DNA from: Lamellibrachia columna
Taxonomy: Eukaryota; Annelida; Polychaeta; Sabellida; Siboglinidae
Assembly: GCA_963662155.1 (NCBI GenBank)
Contig: OY759273.1
Span: 31,341,536-31,405,535, forward strand
Direction of reading: 5' to 3'
DNA: 64,000 nucleotides
The notes under the pieces are model-generated. The model did not search any database and had not been told where the DNA came from. It saw only the letters and a list, made by a program, of their open reading frames with translations. How positions within the stretch are numbered: the stretch's first letter is position 1; the number at the start of each line of letters is the position of its first letter. The position numbers were made by a program, and so were the translations under genes. Below are positions 1-40,268 of the stretch, piece after piece.

Positions 1-206
1 TTTCAAGTAAACGTTCAGTTGTACATAATGGTAATGTAACTGAACATGTGTGGATAGAATTACTCTAACTTGTGTCACTTTGTGTGTTATACCTATCGAT
101 AATACTTCGTCGACGTTGTGTGTTTATTATTTTATTTTTTTCGCCAATTCAGTTTATCGCTTTACGATATTTAAGTTGGTATGTGGCTTTGGGAGTTGTT
201 GGTACA

Positions 207-436
207 CTCACAATTGTGCAAGTGAAAAAAAAGAAATGGTTGCGATTATATGTGATGTTGTTGGTAAAATAACAATTGTGCAGGTAAGCAAGGGTGACAT
301 AAGTGATGTGATTGGTTTAATCTCAATTGTGCAGGTGAACAAGGACAACATATGTGATGTTGTTAGTGTAATCTCAATTGTGCAGGTTAACAAGGTCAAC
401 ATATGTGATGTTATTAATATATTCTCAATTGTGCAG
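207..436 (+). repeat. 51-bp minisatellite built on the exon 1 acceptor
   Basis: The segment caattgtgcag followed by gtgaacaagga recurs at 211, 273, 324, 375 and 426 (spacing 62, 51, 51, 51). The last copy is the presumed splice acceptor plus exon start. The unit is 17 codons long and open in the exon frame, so the array could also be read as a coding repeat. Confidence 0.85.
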
Positions 437-19969
<19,533 letters not shown>

Positions 19970-22125
19970 TTGGGTAACATCGGATCAAGACCTTAATTCC
20001 ATGATGTGGCTTGCATTAGTCGGGATTTTATATAGGCTTTGAAAGATGCTGGACCATACTAAAATAACGTTCGCTTGGTTTGCTTGTACGTCTCCATTGA
20101 GCGCTTGTGGTATATTATTTGTCATCACATCTCGTGGACTCACCATTCAAACGTGGTAATGAATTGTTATCCATGTGTCACGTGGTGTTGAACTGTCTCC
20201 AAAGTGTCACGTCAAACAATAACATCGTGTTGAACTGTCTCACAAGTATCACGTCCAACAACAACATCGTGTTGAACTGTCTCACAAGTACCCTTCAAAC
20301 AACAACAACGTGTTGAAGTATCTCCCATTTTAGTTGCACGTGGTTTGTTTTTATTATCTGTTTTAGGTGCATAGCACCCAAACTATGACCTTTGTTTCAC
20401 TTTAAGCTTCATACGTTACCTGTTCGACTTTGTGCCGCCGGCATAACACAAGCGTCGGTCCATTGATATCCGCGAGCCATAACTGATAAACTCTTCCAAA
20501 ACTTGGCGTAGCGAGAAGCACGCGATATGTATGATTCTCGTGTGACCCAGTGATACTTTATTATTGTAATTGTCTTCTTTTTCGGACTCAAAATCCACAA
20601 TTTGAACGGATGACAAAGTTCCGTAGAAGAAACCGCAGTTAGAGAAACACTACATTGTGCTGCGTCACATTCTTCCTCTTTAAGATAGCGTCATAATTAC
20701 ATTCGTTCATTACCACAAATTCACGAATTACATCTGAGTAACCATAGTATGTAGCATTTACATTGTCATGCCACATTTACATTGCCATGCCACATTTATG
20801 TACCTGTTTACTTAATGGGAATAGTTCATGATGTGTTACGTTATTTGGACATCACGTGTCTTACATTCTGGCCCATGGTGTACATATACGGACATGTTGT
20901 TTTCTTTATAGAATTAACCACCATATTATCTGACAAGACTGCTATTGTATAAAGCTTTATACACCTAAAGACTAAACAGAGATCTAAAGGTATACATCCG
21001 CCAGTTAATGATATTAAATCTCTATGCGAATCATGTGATAGTTTTCGTACCGTGCGTAAAGCATTAAACCAAGCATGCATATCTTGTTAACACTTTCCTG
21101 CCACATTGGCCAAAGTTAAGATCCATACAATGTACAACAGTACTGATGAAACAATGTGTTCTTGGTATCAATCTATTAACACTACAATTAAATATACTAT
21201 GAAATCTTGATACTATGAAACACCATTTTATACTTATTGGTTGTGCTAAGTACATTTCTCAGATGGATACTTTTCTCACATATAGAAACATTCATACAAT
21301 TTACTTCAACATGAGGATCAGTACCGTTTTTGTTGTACACCAATATTTTACGTTTTGACCCATTAAGAAACACATCATGTAGTTTGGCATATTCTCACAC
21401 ACCTCATTCGTCTTTCTGAAACCAGAACTGGTGCGACATGGTAAAATAATGTCATCTACATATCTTGCAGTTCCACAGAACTGTTGCCTAATAAGGTAGC
21501 ATATACGAAAGTCTTTATGTAAGTCTGTGACGTCACATTCTGCACGTACGAAAACATTTGCATCACACGCGTTGCAGAGCACGACATTATCGTTGACATT
21601 ATCGTTGACATTATCGTTGCTTTTAGCGCTACACGTCTGTTATTTTACTCGCCGATACGTGTATTGCGGTCTCGCGATACGCCAGAATGCGAGTGGCACC
21701 ATGTCGTGGCGGGAGTGGAAGGGAGTGGAGGGGAGTGGAGGGGAGTGGAGGGGAGTGGAGGGGAGTGGAGGGGAGTGGAGGGGAGTGGAAGGGAGTGGAG
21801 GGGAGTGGAGGGGAGTGGAGGGGAGTGGAGGGGAGTGGAGGGGAGTGGAGGGGAGTGGAGGGGAGTGGAGGGGAGTGGAGGGGAGTGGAGAATGAGAGAG
21901 AGGGTTGAAGGAGTGGACACGAGTATTGGAAACGGTGGTGAAATGGAAACAGTGACGAAAGAAGAATTGTTGAGGTTGAAGATCTCACAACCGAGGCTAA
22001 CGCCTACGGTCAGGAGGAACCTAAGTAAACCTAATTAAGCAAGACAAAAAGTCGACGACCAGTATTGATGCCAGCCCCATCCCGGACTTCAGGAACAAAG
22101 GCCGGAGAGCAACAACTACTACATT
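19970..22125. other. Intergenic region between copy A and the minus-strand DUF288 gene
   Basis: 20160-20330 holds four units of about 42 bp with cgtgttgaactgtctc. 20329-20407 is a solo copy of the end of the element found at 30903-31407. 20410-21680 holds no gene that I recognise. 21711-21890 is a perfect decamer array, gggagtggag. No obvious polyadenylation signal was seen for either convergent gene. Confidence 0.6.
21711..21890. repeat. 10-bp tandem array gggagtggag
   Basis: About 18 copies of a G-rich decamer with two a-for-g changes. The plus strand is guanine-rich with regular GGG blocks, which makes it a potential G-quadruplex former. It lies about 240 bp beyond the stop codon of the minus-strand gene. 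Confidence 0.95.
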
Positions 22126-29630
<7,505 letters not shown>

Positions 29631-30079
29631 TCCAGTGAATCTAAAACATAACAATCAGCAACTATACGCAGGATATAATTCTTATTTTAGTCATATACGG
29701 CGTGTATTCATTCGTAAAAGCACGAGCAACCAAATCAGAGATAACACCAATCTTTATCATTTTTTTTTCACAATTAGACTTAGTCCATGGACCAGATGGG
29801 GAAACCCTACCACCTGGGCTTTGCTGCATTCGTGTATTTTGTGGTGATTTAATACAACCAGTGTCGTTAGAAAATGCATTAAAGTACGGTGAATGGCACA
29901 AGTATAGATAGTAACCCATTTTATCCAACAACAACACATCTGTCCACCTTTGCACCGCGCCGCTCTTTCTTATTCATTTGACGACGCTGGTCATCTTTGT
30001 GACTAAAGGATGGCTACCAATCACATGACAAGGGTCTTGTGACACATAAAGACGATATCGACTGCAAATTATGACTCGT

Positions 30080-30580
<501 letters not shown>

Positions 30581-30902
30581 GTAGACTACGCATCGCTAAG
30601 CGTTAGGTGTGAGATGGTGTTAGTCGACTTCGACAATCGCTACCAGCCTACCGTACACCACGACAATATCTGCGATCTGTAACTTGCAATGGTTGACTTT
30701 TAAAAGAAGAACTGTTCGTGTGTTAACTTTATTGATGATTCATGCATGTACATTATGCTGTGTAAATATAAATAGTGAAATTCTAACTTGAAAATCTTGT
30801 GGTGCGTTTACTCGGGGCCCACGAAAGTGCCGGGTGCTTAGGGCCCACGAATGTCTTAATCCGCCACTGACCATGACAGTCACACAGAAAAAGTGATCAA
30901 TG

Positions 30903-31407
30903 CTTAAAGCGAAACAAAAGTTATGGTTTTGGGCCTATGCACCTATAAGCGTTACTAAAACATAACCATTTGCAAAAACAAGTAAGAATATCACGCCAGT
31001 AGTTTACCAGGAAAACTTTTTTGAACACACAGAATCTCAATGTAATGGGCCGCTCCTTACTGTTAGAATGATAACCCTACGTCACGAGTGTCAAAGTGTA
31101 GCAAAATTCGCTCGCCAAATGAAAATAACACGTTTGTTTGAGACTGCGTTGGTTCTGTGTATGCCGCCTCCCTTAATATGTCGCACTGGTCCAGGTTAGC
31201 CGATTTTCATAGAACTGCGCATGTGCTTATATGTGTCGCTGGTTAAGCGCTCAGTCAACTGGAGAAATAATCGGAATCTCCCACTATTAGAGCACATTCT
31301 GAGTAAACCATTGGCGCGATATTCTTGATTTTAGTTGCACATGGTTAGGTGTTATTATCTCTTTTAAGTGCATAACCACAACACCATGACTTTTGTTTCG
31401 CTTTAAG
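30903..31407. mobile_element. MITE with cttaaagcgaaac terminal inverted repeats
   Basis: Left end cttaaagcgaaacaaaagt at 30903 and its reverse complement acttttgtttcgctttaag ending at 31407. About 505 bp, with no coding capacity. A related solo right end lies at 20329-20407. Confidence 0.75.
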
Positions 31408-31414
31408 GTGAGCA

Positions 31415-31990
31415 ACTTACCCTAGTTCCCCTGTGTTACTCCAATATCTGACTTCACAACCGTCTGGATGTTTCATTGAACTTAGCGGTGTCTGACCAGT
31501 ATGATGTCGGCGTGGGCGCAGTGATCTGACGTCGGTTGTGCGTCTGTGTAACGTGAGGACGCAGTGTGTCCCATCCATGTAGATTGTCTTGTTTCTTCCG
31601 TGTTAATCGATGCGTCATTAATCATCATACGGTTAACCGATACCTAAGAGTGTTATTATCCTACTTTAGTTTCACCGAGCGGCAGTGATCAAACGGATAT
31701 GTGGGACATACTACGTCAGCACGTTACACATATGTAGGACATACTACGTCAGCACGTTACTGACTTCAATGCACCGCGCCCATAATAAGAGTGAACATGT
31801 TTTACGACACCACACTGGTCAGACATCGCTCAGTCAGACATCGCTCAGTCAAGTGTGAAGTCAGATATTGGAGTAACATAGGAGACACTAGGGTAAGTAA
31901 CATAGGGGGCACCAGGGTAAGTAACACAGGGGGCACCAGGGTAAGTAACATAGGGGACAATAGGGTAAGTAACATAGGGGACAATAGGGG
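31415..31990. mobile_element. Foldback element with one terminus expanded into a 24-bp minisatellite
   Basis: Left arm (31415-31460: acttaccctagttcccctgt, then ctccaatatctgacttcaca) is inverted at 31853-31898 (tgtgaagtcagatattggag, then actagggtaagt). Weaker pairing continues inward (gtctgaccag on both sides). From 31883 to 31990 the right terminus is repeated: gtaagtaacatagggggcac, spaced 24 bp, five times. Inside it a 33-bp unit (ggacatactacgtcagcacg) is doubled at 31705-31765. Confidence 0.75.
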
Positions 31991-33011
31991 GTCATGACAT
32001 TGCTGACATTCCACCTTGATACGTGGCTCGTTTTCAATTTTCCAACAGCGTTGCCTCCGTCAGAGGAATGTTTTCTATGGATATTGAGCACCGTGCGAAA
32101 ATGTGTTTCCTGGCTTCATTCACAGTCTCCAGTATACACGTTCTACTGTTCAGCAATACTGTGAATTTCTGGATGATTTGTAGTTCAGCTAAGTGGAGAT
32201 GGGACGGTGCTACATCAAGATTCAGAAGGGATTTTGTCAGTGGCTCGAACATTTTCCATACGTCTCAGCACGTTTTCTTTCCCCGTCCCGTGAATGATGA
32301 AACAATGTCACACCCAGTCAAGCTGTGGAACAGCAGAAGATCTGCTGCCTTGCACCGCCCAAGATTTTATGCAATTTTGTGAGCCCCTATATACCGGAAT
32401 GACTTCCCTGTGCCAAAGGCGATCAACAGCTCGGAAATATTCAATGGTATCATTACTACTGAAACGGCTTGTGCTACTACTACGTCAGTTCGAATGGTAG
32501 CATTCCTGTATCCTTGGGCTACACAGTCAGTTACATGTATCATATATATCAGTTGTCTTTTCTAGGTGAAGCCACGGTCAGCTACAATGCTACTAAAATG
32601 TAGCATGTCTTTTTTTTTTCACAAATCGTCTCTGCGTAGATACAATGTTACCATAATGTCGCTAGTGTTTGTTTGTTATGCTGTGTATAGAAACTTTCTA
32701 TCCATAAACACCTCTACGGGGAACAGACAAACTTTAATAACTTAAAAAGTAATAAAAATTACTGTATACATCCAGCGGCAAATGTGTAGGCATAAGTATT
32801 ATCTTTACGATAACATAGAAAATAAAATAATTCCACTGTTGCAACTTCCTCCAAAGCCTTTTTTAAATTGTAACCCCACCCCCGGGGACCCCGACGGGAT
32901 GGTTCCACATTTGACCATCCTATGTCCGTCAGAAGGGTCCCTGGTCACCTTGCAAAGTTTCGTCCGGATCGGCTCACAAATGCGGCCGTGCATAAGACAC
33001 AACAGACACGC

Positions 33012-33048
<37 letters not shown>

Positions 33049-33070
33049 TACAGACAGACAGACAGACAGA
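31991..33070. other. Intergenic, no gene recognised
   Basis: A copy of a dispersed repeat lies at about 32570-32710 (cggtcagctacaatgctac ... tagtgtttgtttg). Related copies are at 34310-34460 and 35765-35845, all in the same orientation. The rest shows nothing recognisable. Confidence 0.5.
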
Positions 33071-33075
33071 CAGAC
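33001..33075. repeat. (CAGA)n microsatellite
   Basis: CAGA repeats abutting the left end of the long inverted-repeat element. The right end at 34184 abuts a related GACGGACG repeat. Confidence 0.9.
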
Positions 33076-33076
33076 G

Positions 33077-33276
33077 GCTTACTGTATTCAGCACGCTGGC
33101 GCGCGGCACGTTGGCACGTTGGCGCGCCGGATACAGTAGGATGCACTGGCAATTCGAGCAAGCAAGTGTGAAGTGATCGATTAGCTTGGAAAATAGATAT
33201 AGTTAGTACCACTAATAGATACAATGAAAATTGTTACCTGATAGATGAATCATGCATAAACATGAAAACTGTATAT

Positions 33277-33353
<77 letters not shown>

Positions 33354-33454
33354 TTCATGTTTATGCATGATTCATCTATCAGGTAACAATTGTCATTGTA
33401 TCTAATAGTGGTAGTATATCTATTTTCCCAACTAATCGATCACTTCACACGCTC

Positions 33455-33533
<79 letters not shown>

Positions 33534-34184
33534 CGTTACAAAGTTCTTAGATGCACAACAATCACGGTGAACACCTCAACAATTTTATAAGTAGGGGAGA
33601 CCGGGGCTAGTCCGCCCCCGGGGAAAGTCCGCCAACCGGCTTTTATTCTGTGCCTTTGCAGAATTTAGTCATTTCGGTCACCCGACTAAGTCACATGATC
33701 ATCAAACTACACGCAGAGGCAAACTGGCTTCCACGAGTTGCTGACTGGAAAGTGGTAAGCTAGAACACTGATTTTGGGCATGGGGCAAGTCCGCCCATGC
33801 TTGGGTAGGTCTACTAAGAGTCAGCTTTGGATATTGTCTTGTAACAGTTTTGCCATTTGTTGATAGAAAAAATGTGGACAAGATATTTGCGTTCAATTTA
33901 AGGCTGAAACTGATCATCTAGCTCTACAAATACAGTCTCCAGATCTAGTAGAGTGTCCAAGGGGGCGGACTAGCCCCGGTCTCCCCTACAGTTTTCATGT
34001 TTATGCATGCATCTATCAGGTAACAATTTTTATTGTATCTAATAGTGGTATTATATATATTTTTTCAAACTAATCGATCACTTCACACTTGCTTGTCCGA
34101 ACTGCCAGCGCACCTACTGTATTCACTGCGCCAACGCGCCAACGCGCCAACGCGCCTCTCGCCAGCGCGCACAATACAGTAAGC
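33077..34184. mobile_element. Long inverted-repeat (foldback) element with nested insertion
   Basis: Left arm about 33077-33268 (gcttactgtattcagc ... gtgaagtgatcgattag ... gttacctgatagatg) is inverted at about 33992-34184. A third copy of the inner arm part lies at 33353-33440, so an (AT)n run at 33279-33350 sits at the centre of a perfect-looking palindrome. A second (AT)n run follows at 33458-33530. The arms also contain ggcgcgcc-rich direct repeats. There is no coding capacity. A separate small element (33591-33989) lies inside. Confidence 0.75.
33591..33989. mobile_element. Nested MITE with gtaggggagaccgg ends
   Basis: Left end gtaggggagaccggggctag and right end ctagccccggtctcccctac are reverse complements (28-30 bp). 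The interior contains further ggcaagtccgcccatgc motifs but no gene. It sits inside the right half of the longer foldback element, so it inserted later. Confidence 0.85.
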
Positions 34185-34562
34185 CAAGACAGACGGACGG
34201 ACGGACTGACGGATGGACGGACGGACACTTTGATTTATATATTATACTAACAGAGGTACCCGGAGGTTCCACTGATCTACATAATATATAGGTCAATGGT
34301 CTGTTTTAATTGACACCAAGGTCAGCTACAATATTACATAACGAAGCAAGTCTTTTTTTCAGGAATCAGCGTCTCTGGGTAGAGAGACAATGTTGTTATG
34401 ATGTAGCTAGTGTTTGTTTGTTTGCTATGCTATTTATATAGACCCTTTCTATCCATCAATCCAATTTCAAATCAAATTTAATTTTGATACCGCATATCTC
34501 TAAAAGTAGAACCCGGTGTGTTTACAATAAAAAGTAAATAAATAAATTAAAATACATAACAG

Positions 34563-35400
34563 GTCCCTCTTAAGATGTATAGAATCACGTTGCGTTCTTA
34601 GCCCTATTGGAAGAATGTTCCAGAGGGTGAGACCTGCGCACGAGAAAGCTCGTCGGCGCAGCCGTTCCAGATTTACCATAGGAAAACAACGAGAGACTGG
34701 TCAGTCGAACGAAGACTGTGACAGGGAACATAGGGAGATATACGGTCAGTAAGGTAGCGTGGAGTGTTTGCATGCACGGTTTAAACTGAATTCGCTGCGT
34801 CACGGGGAGCCAGTGCAGCTGTCGTAATGCCGCCGTCGTGCTGTTGCTGGTCGCGTCGACGTAGGCAGAGGACGACACGCGCAGCTGATCGCTGGACCAT
34901 CTCGACTCGATGCAGCAGGGTTCCGGTAACGCCGCACAGGGCCGCGTTTCCGAAGTCGAGTCGCGACGTGACAAGCGCGTGTACAAGCGGCTTGCACGCT
35001 CCGAGCGGCAGAGATGATCGTATTCGCGCTATGCCACGTAGTTGGGCGTAGGCAGTCCGGCAGGTAAGACTAACGTGTGCGGCCATCGACATCGTGGAGT
35101 CGAGCTGAACGCCAAGGTCACGTATGTTGGCTGAAGTGCTGACGTTATATCCGCAGATGTAGATGGGAAGAGGAGGTAGCTATGGAACACGGTTGTTCAG
35201 TGCTGAGAATAGTATCGCCTCTGTCTTCGTCTCGTTTAAAAGTGGGTAACGCGATGCCAGCCATACTTTCACGTCAATAACACAACGGGATATCCTGTCG
35301 GCGGCGAACGCAGAATCATTACGCGGAAAGTCAACGTACAGGTGGGTATCATCTGCGTAGACGTGGTTAGCGAATTCCGTGCTTTGAGAAGATCTCTGAA
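34563..35400 (-). pseudogene. CR1/Jockey-like LINE reverse transcriptase remnant
   Basis: The minus strand reads FANHVYADDTHLYVDFP (catalytic YADD box, around 35350-35390), then LLNETKTEAILFSALN, a TAG stop, IRDLGVQLDSTMSMAAHVS, RSSLPLGACKPLVHALVTSR, LDFGNAALCG, and QLHWLPVTQRIQFK in a shifted frame. This is the order of motifs in the C-terminal half of LINE reverse transcriptases. The stop and frameshift make it dead. The 5' side is cut by a SINE-like element. Confidence 0.85.
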
Positions 35401-35401
35401 A

Positions 35402-35697
35402 AGTAAAGGTACGTTCTTATATAGCGCGGTATCTAGTCCGTGGGGGTGTTCAAAGCGCTTTATACTTCACACCTGAAGCATTCAGCCACACAGCAATTAC
35501 TGGGCGAAGACTACTCGTTCCGATATCCATCTCTGTATGTAGCCAGGTACTCCTTTATACAGCTGAGTGAACTGTGGCAACGTGGGATGAAAGAAATTGT
35601 CAAAGCTTCGAAACGGCAGCAAGAGGATTCGAACCCGACTTCTCTCGATTGAGAGCTCGACGTTCTACTGATACGCTACCGCGTCGCAGAAAGACCT
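35402..35697 (-). mobile_element. tRNA-headed SINE-like element
   Basis: On the minus strand a tRNA-like head (about 35697-35622) has an A-box-like tagcgtatcagtagaacg, an anticodon-arm-like ctctcaatcgagag and a perfect B box gttcgaatcc. It is followed by an unrelated body and the tail gcgctttgaacaccccca ... gcgctatataagaacg near 35405. The acceptor stem does not close, so it is not a functional tRNA gene. Confidence 0.65.
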
Positions 35698-35939
35698 GCA
35701 CAGTAGACAGAAAAGAGGAGAGGGCCCAAAACATTGCCCCGTGGAATTCAATGTCGTAGTTGGATGTTGAAGCCTCGGTCAGCTACAATGTTGTACAATG
35801 AAGCAAGTATTTATTCAGGAAACAGCGTTTCTCATGGGGGCTAAGTGGAACTGGTTCTGCAAAAAACATTAAACTGCTCTAACATCTGAACCGTTGATCC
35901 GTCATCAATGTATGATGTTTTTATTACGGGCGCAACGAT

Positions 35940-36030
35940 ACATCGAACTATCGATGAATCGCAATAGTCGATGTGACGATGCAATACTATCGATAGTAAA
36001 TTGAACTATCGATAGTTATCTTCGACAGAG
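35940..36030. other. Cluster of tatcgatag motifs
   Basis: tcgatagt/actatcgat motifs occur repeatedly in both orientations within 80 bp, reminiscent of subterminal repeats of a hAT-related MITE. Ends were not defined. Confidence 0.35.
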
Positions 36031-37740
<1,710 letters not shown>

Positions 37741-37746
37741 GATATT

Positions 37747-38117
37747 ATGACCTGGCGTCATTTGTTTTCCCAGGGCAACCGATGTATGATATTATGACCT
37801 GGCGTCATTTGTTTTCCCAGGGCAACCGATGAAAGAAAGTTCTAAATTATGACTTGGCGTCATTTGTTTCCCAGGGCAACCGATGAAAGAAAGTTCAAAA
37901 TTATGACGTGGCGTCATTTGTTTCCCAGGGCAACCGAGGAAATAAAGTTCAAAATTATGAACTGGCGTCATTTGCTTCCCAGGGCAACCGATGAAAGAAA
38001 GTTCAAAATTATGACTTGGCGTCATTTGTTTTCCCAGGGCAACCGATGAAAGAAAGTTCAAAATTATGACCTGGCGTCATTTGTTTTCCCAGGGCAACCG
38101 ATGAAAGAAAGTTCAAA
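37747..38117 (+). repeat. 54-bp minisatellite ending at the DUF288 start codon
   Basis: Seven units with ggcgtcatttgttttcccag followed by ggcaaccgatgaaagaaag, spaced 47, 55, 54, 54, 54 and 55 bp. Every unit carries a strong acceptor-like tttcccag. The last unit runs straight into the presumed ATG at 38118, consistent with a 5' UTR intron whose acceptor has been multiplied. Confidence 0.85.
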
Positions 38118-40237
38118 ATGAGTGTCAACGAAACACTGCTACGGACACTGAGAAGAACACCAGCAAATCGACTTCGTTGTTATTGCCTGATTGGCGTTCT
38201 CTTTGCCACTACCATCATTTACATAACAAATGTTCATCCAGACTTGGTAAATATTTACATCCTCTTTTGAAGAATGTGAAACATATTTATAATAATGTTA
38301 GTTATGTATGTTTGCAAATATAAATGCAACTGTTCTGTCTTCAGGACTATGCTCATACGGGCAGTGGGCAACATCATGCGGGCAAAACCAAATTCTTGTT
38401 TACGTTTTGTTTGAATCAGTAAATATTACATGTAAATCTCATACATCTCATACATACATGTTGCTTTTGGTGAAAATCCTTTCATTTGTATACCATAAAG
38501 TAGTGCGTGACTATGCGTGTCTGTTCCCTCGTGTCTCCGTCATGTATGAGGCTGATATTTTGTCGGCGCGCCCGGATACCCATCGGGATGGTTCGTTAAT
38601 TTATAAAAAAATTAATTCCCCCGTCTCCCCCCGGGGGGTGGGGTGGGGTGGGGATATTACGAAGGAACCCATGTGGGCATTTGACATAGGTTATGTAGCT
38701 TAGAACAGTAGCAGTTCATAAGATTGTTCACAAAGCTATGCGTGTTTTCTACGACTGTTCCGAGTTACGTGATCTACGTAAAACGTCTACATACGTTCCT
38801 TCTTACGGTACGGATTCTTGGGGCATTGGCATTGCATACCGAAATTTGACTGGATATTGCAAGGAGTCATTAACTCTTGCGGTGACTGTCATTTCTCCCG
38901 TGCAACGCCGGATAATTCGGCTAATAATACATAATTTAAACAGTAGGGGGAGGGGGGCTACATACTGTTTAAAAAGTAATCCGAAAGTACATATGTTGTA
39001 AATAACCCGAAAGTGTATCTGCTGAATAAACGTAACCACGAACATGTCCAACTCACGCCTTGCAACCATCTTTGTGCTGGAGATCACTGCTGCTAAAGCT
39101 GCTGACCGACCGTATGGCGGACTTGGCAAGCACACCAAGTGGATCGTGGCGACAACAATCAATCACCCCACGAAGGCCCTGATCGCTCTCAGTCAACTGA
39201 ACAACTGGAAGTTGGTGGTTGTTGGCGATCGCAAGACTCCAAGCGGGTGGGCGTAAGTGTTTCAATTAGAACGTATGTTTTGCAATTTAAGTTTGAATTT
39301 TTTTTTAATATATTTGACATGTCATAAAACCTAAAAAAGTGTTGAGGAGAAAGGCTGAAAAACACCAGCTCAAACAGTGTGTGTGTGCGTGCGTGCGTTC
39401 ATGCGTACGTGCGCGTGTGTGTGCATTGTACGGCTTGTGTTTGGATATGTATTTGTAAATACATTTCTATGTAACAATTTCACGAAATAATAGTTATGTT
39501 TGCCAACCTCGAGAATGGCATATGTGTAGTTGCATTTGATCAATGTTATTTGACACCCTCCCTGTTGTGAACCTAATTACTTACAGAAACGACTATAGTA
39601 CATGTATCATACACCGTGGTTTATTGTGACAAGTTGTCCTCTGTAGCAGGTTTGACTGCACAGTGTAATTGATCTTCACTGTGTCATAATGAAATATTAC
39701 AAATACGTTAGCTACCTACGCCTACTGGCATATAAAGTATCAGACACAATTGTATTAAATGTCAAATATAAATCCTGATCTCCGATTTTCGCATCAACGT
39801 TCATGGTCTGTGCACGTATGTGGGTTTATTAATTTTGATAGTCAACCATCAGCCCATAGTCCTATGATATTAGCCCATGATGTCAATTGTCACTCTTTTG
39901 TAAACTAGTTTTAATGCCCCAGCCCTGTCAAATTTTGTTGCAGGATACCTGGTGTTGTCTTTCTTGATGTGGCTGCCCAAAAGGCACTGGGATACAGGAC
40001 CACTCCACTGTTACCATACGACAGGTATACAAGGAAAACAGTTGGCTATCTCTTTGCAATTGAGGTACGGTTATTGCACAATAGTAACAAATACCAGTTT
40101 CCTAGTATGCATGGGACATCTTGTAATTCGTCACCATTCCCCTGACGAATTCCCTTGCTGTTGGGACAGTTTTCGTGTTAGACGAAATTACACAAAATTA
40201 ATGTGATACACACATATACACACACATGCATACATAC

Positions 40238-40268
<31 letters not shown>

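Noticed and set aside
21301..21582. Minus-strand frame with RYVDDII, resembling a reverse transcriptase box
   Set aside because: Surrounding residues do not follow any reverse transcriptase motif order that I know; left unassigned.
21527..22038. Plus-strand frames over gggagtggag repeats (Gly-Val-Glu-Gly-Ser)
   Set aside because: Decamer array translation; all three frames stay open because the unit lacks stops.
35622..35697. Functional tRNA gene
   Set aside because: B box is perfect but acceptor-stem pairing fails and a SINE-like body follows.
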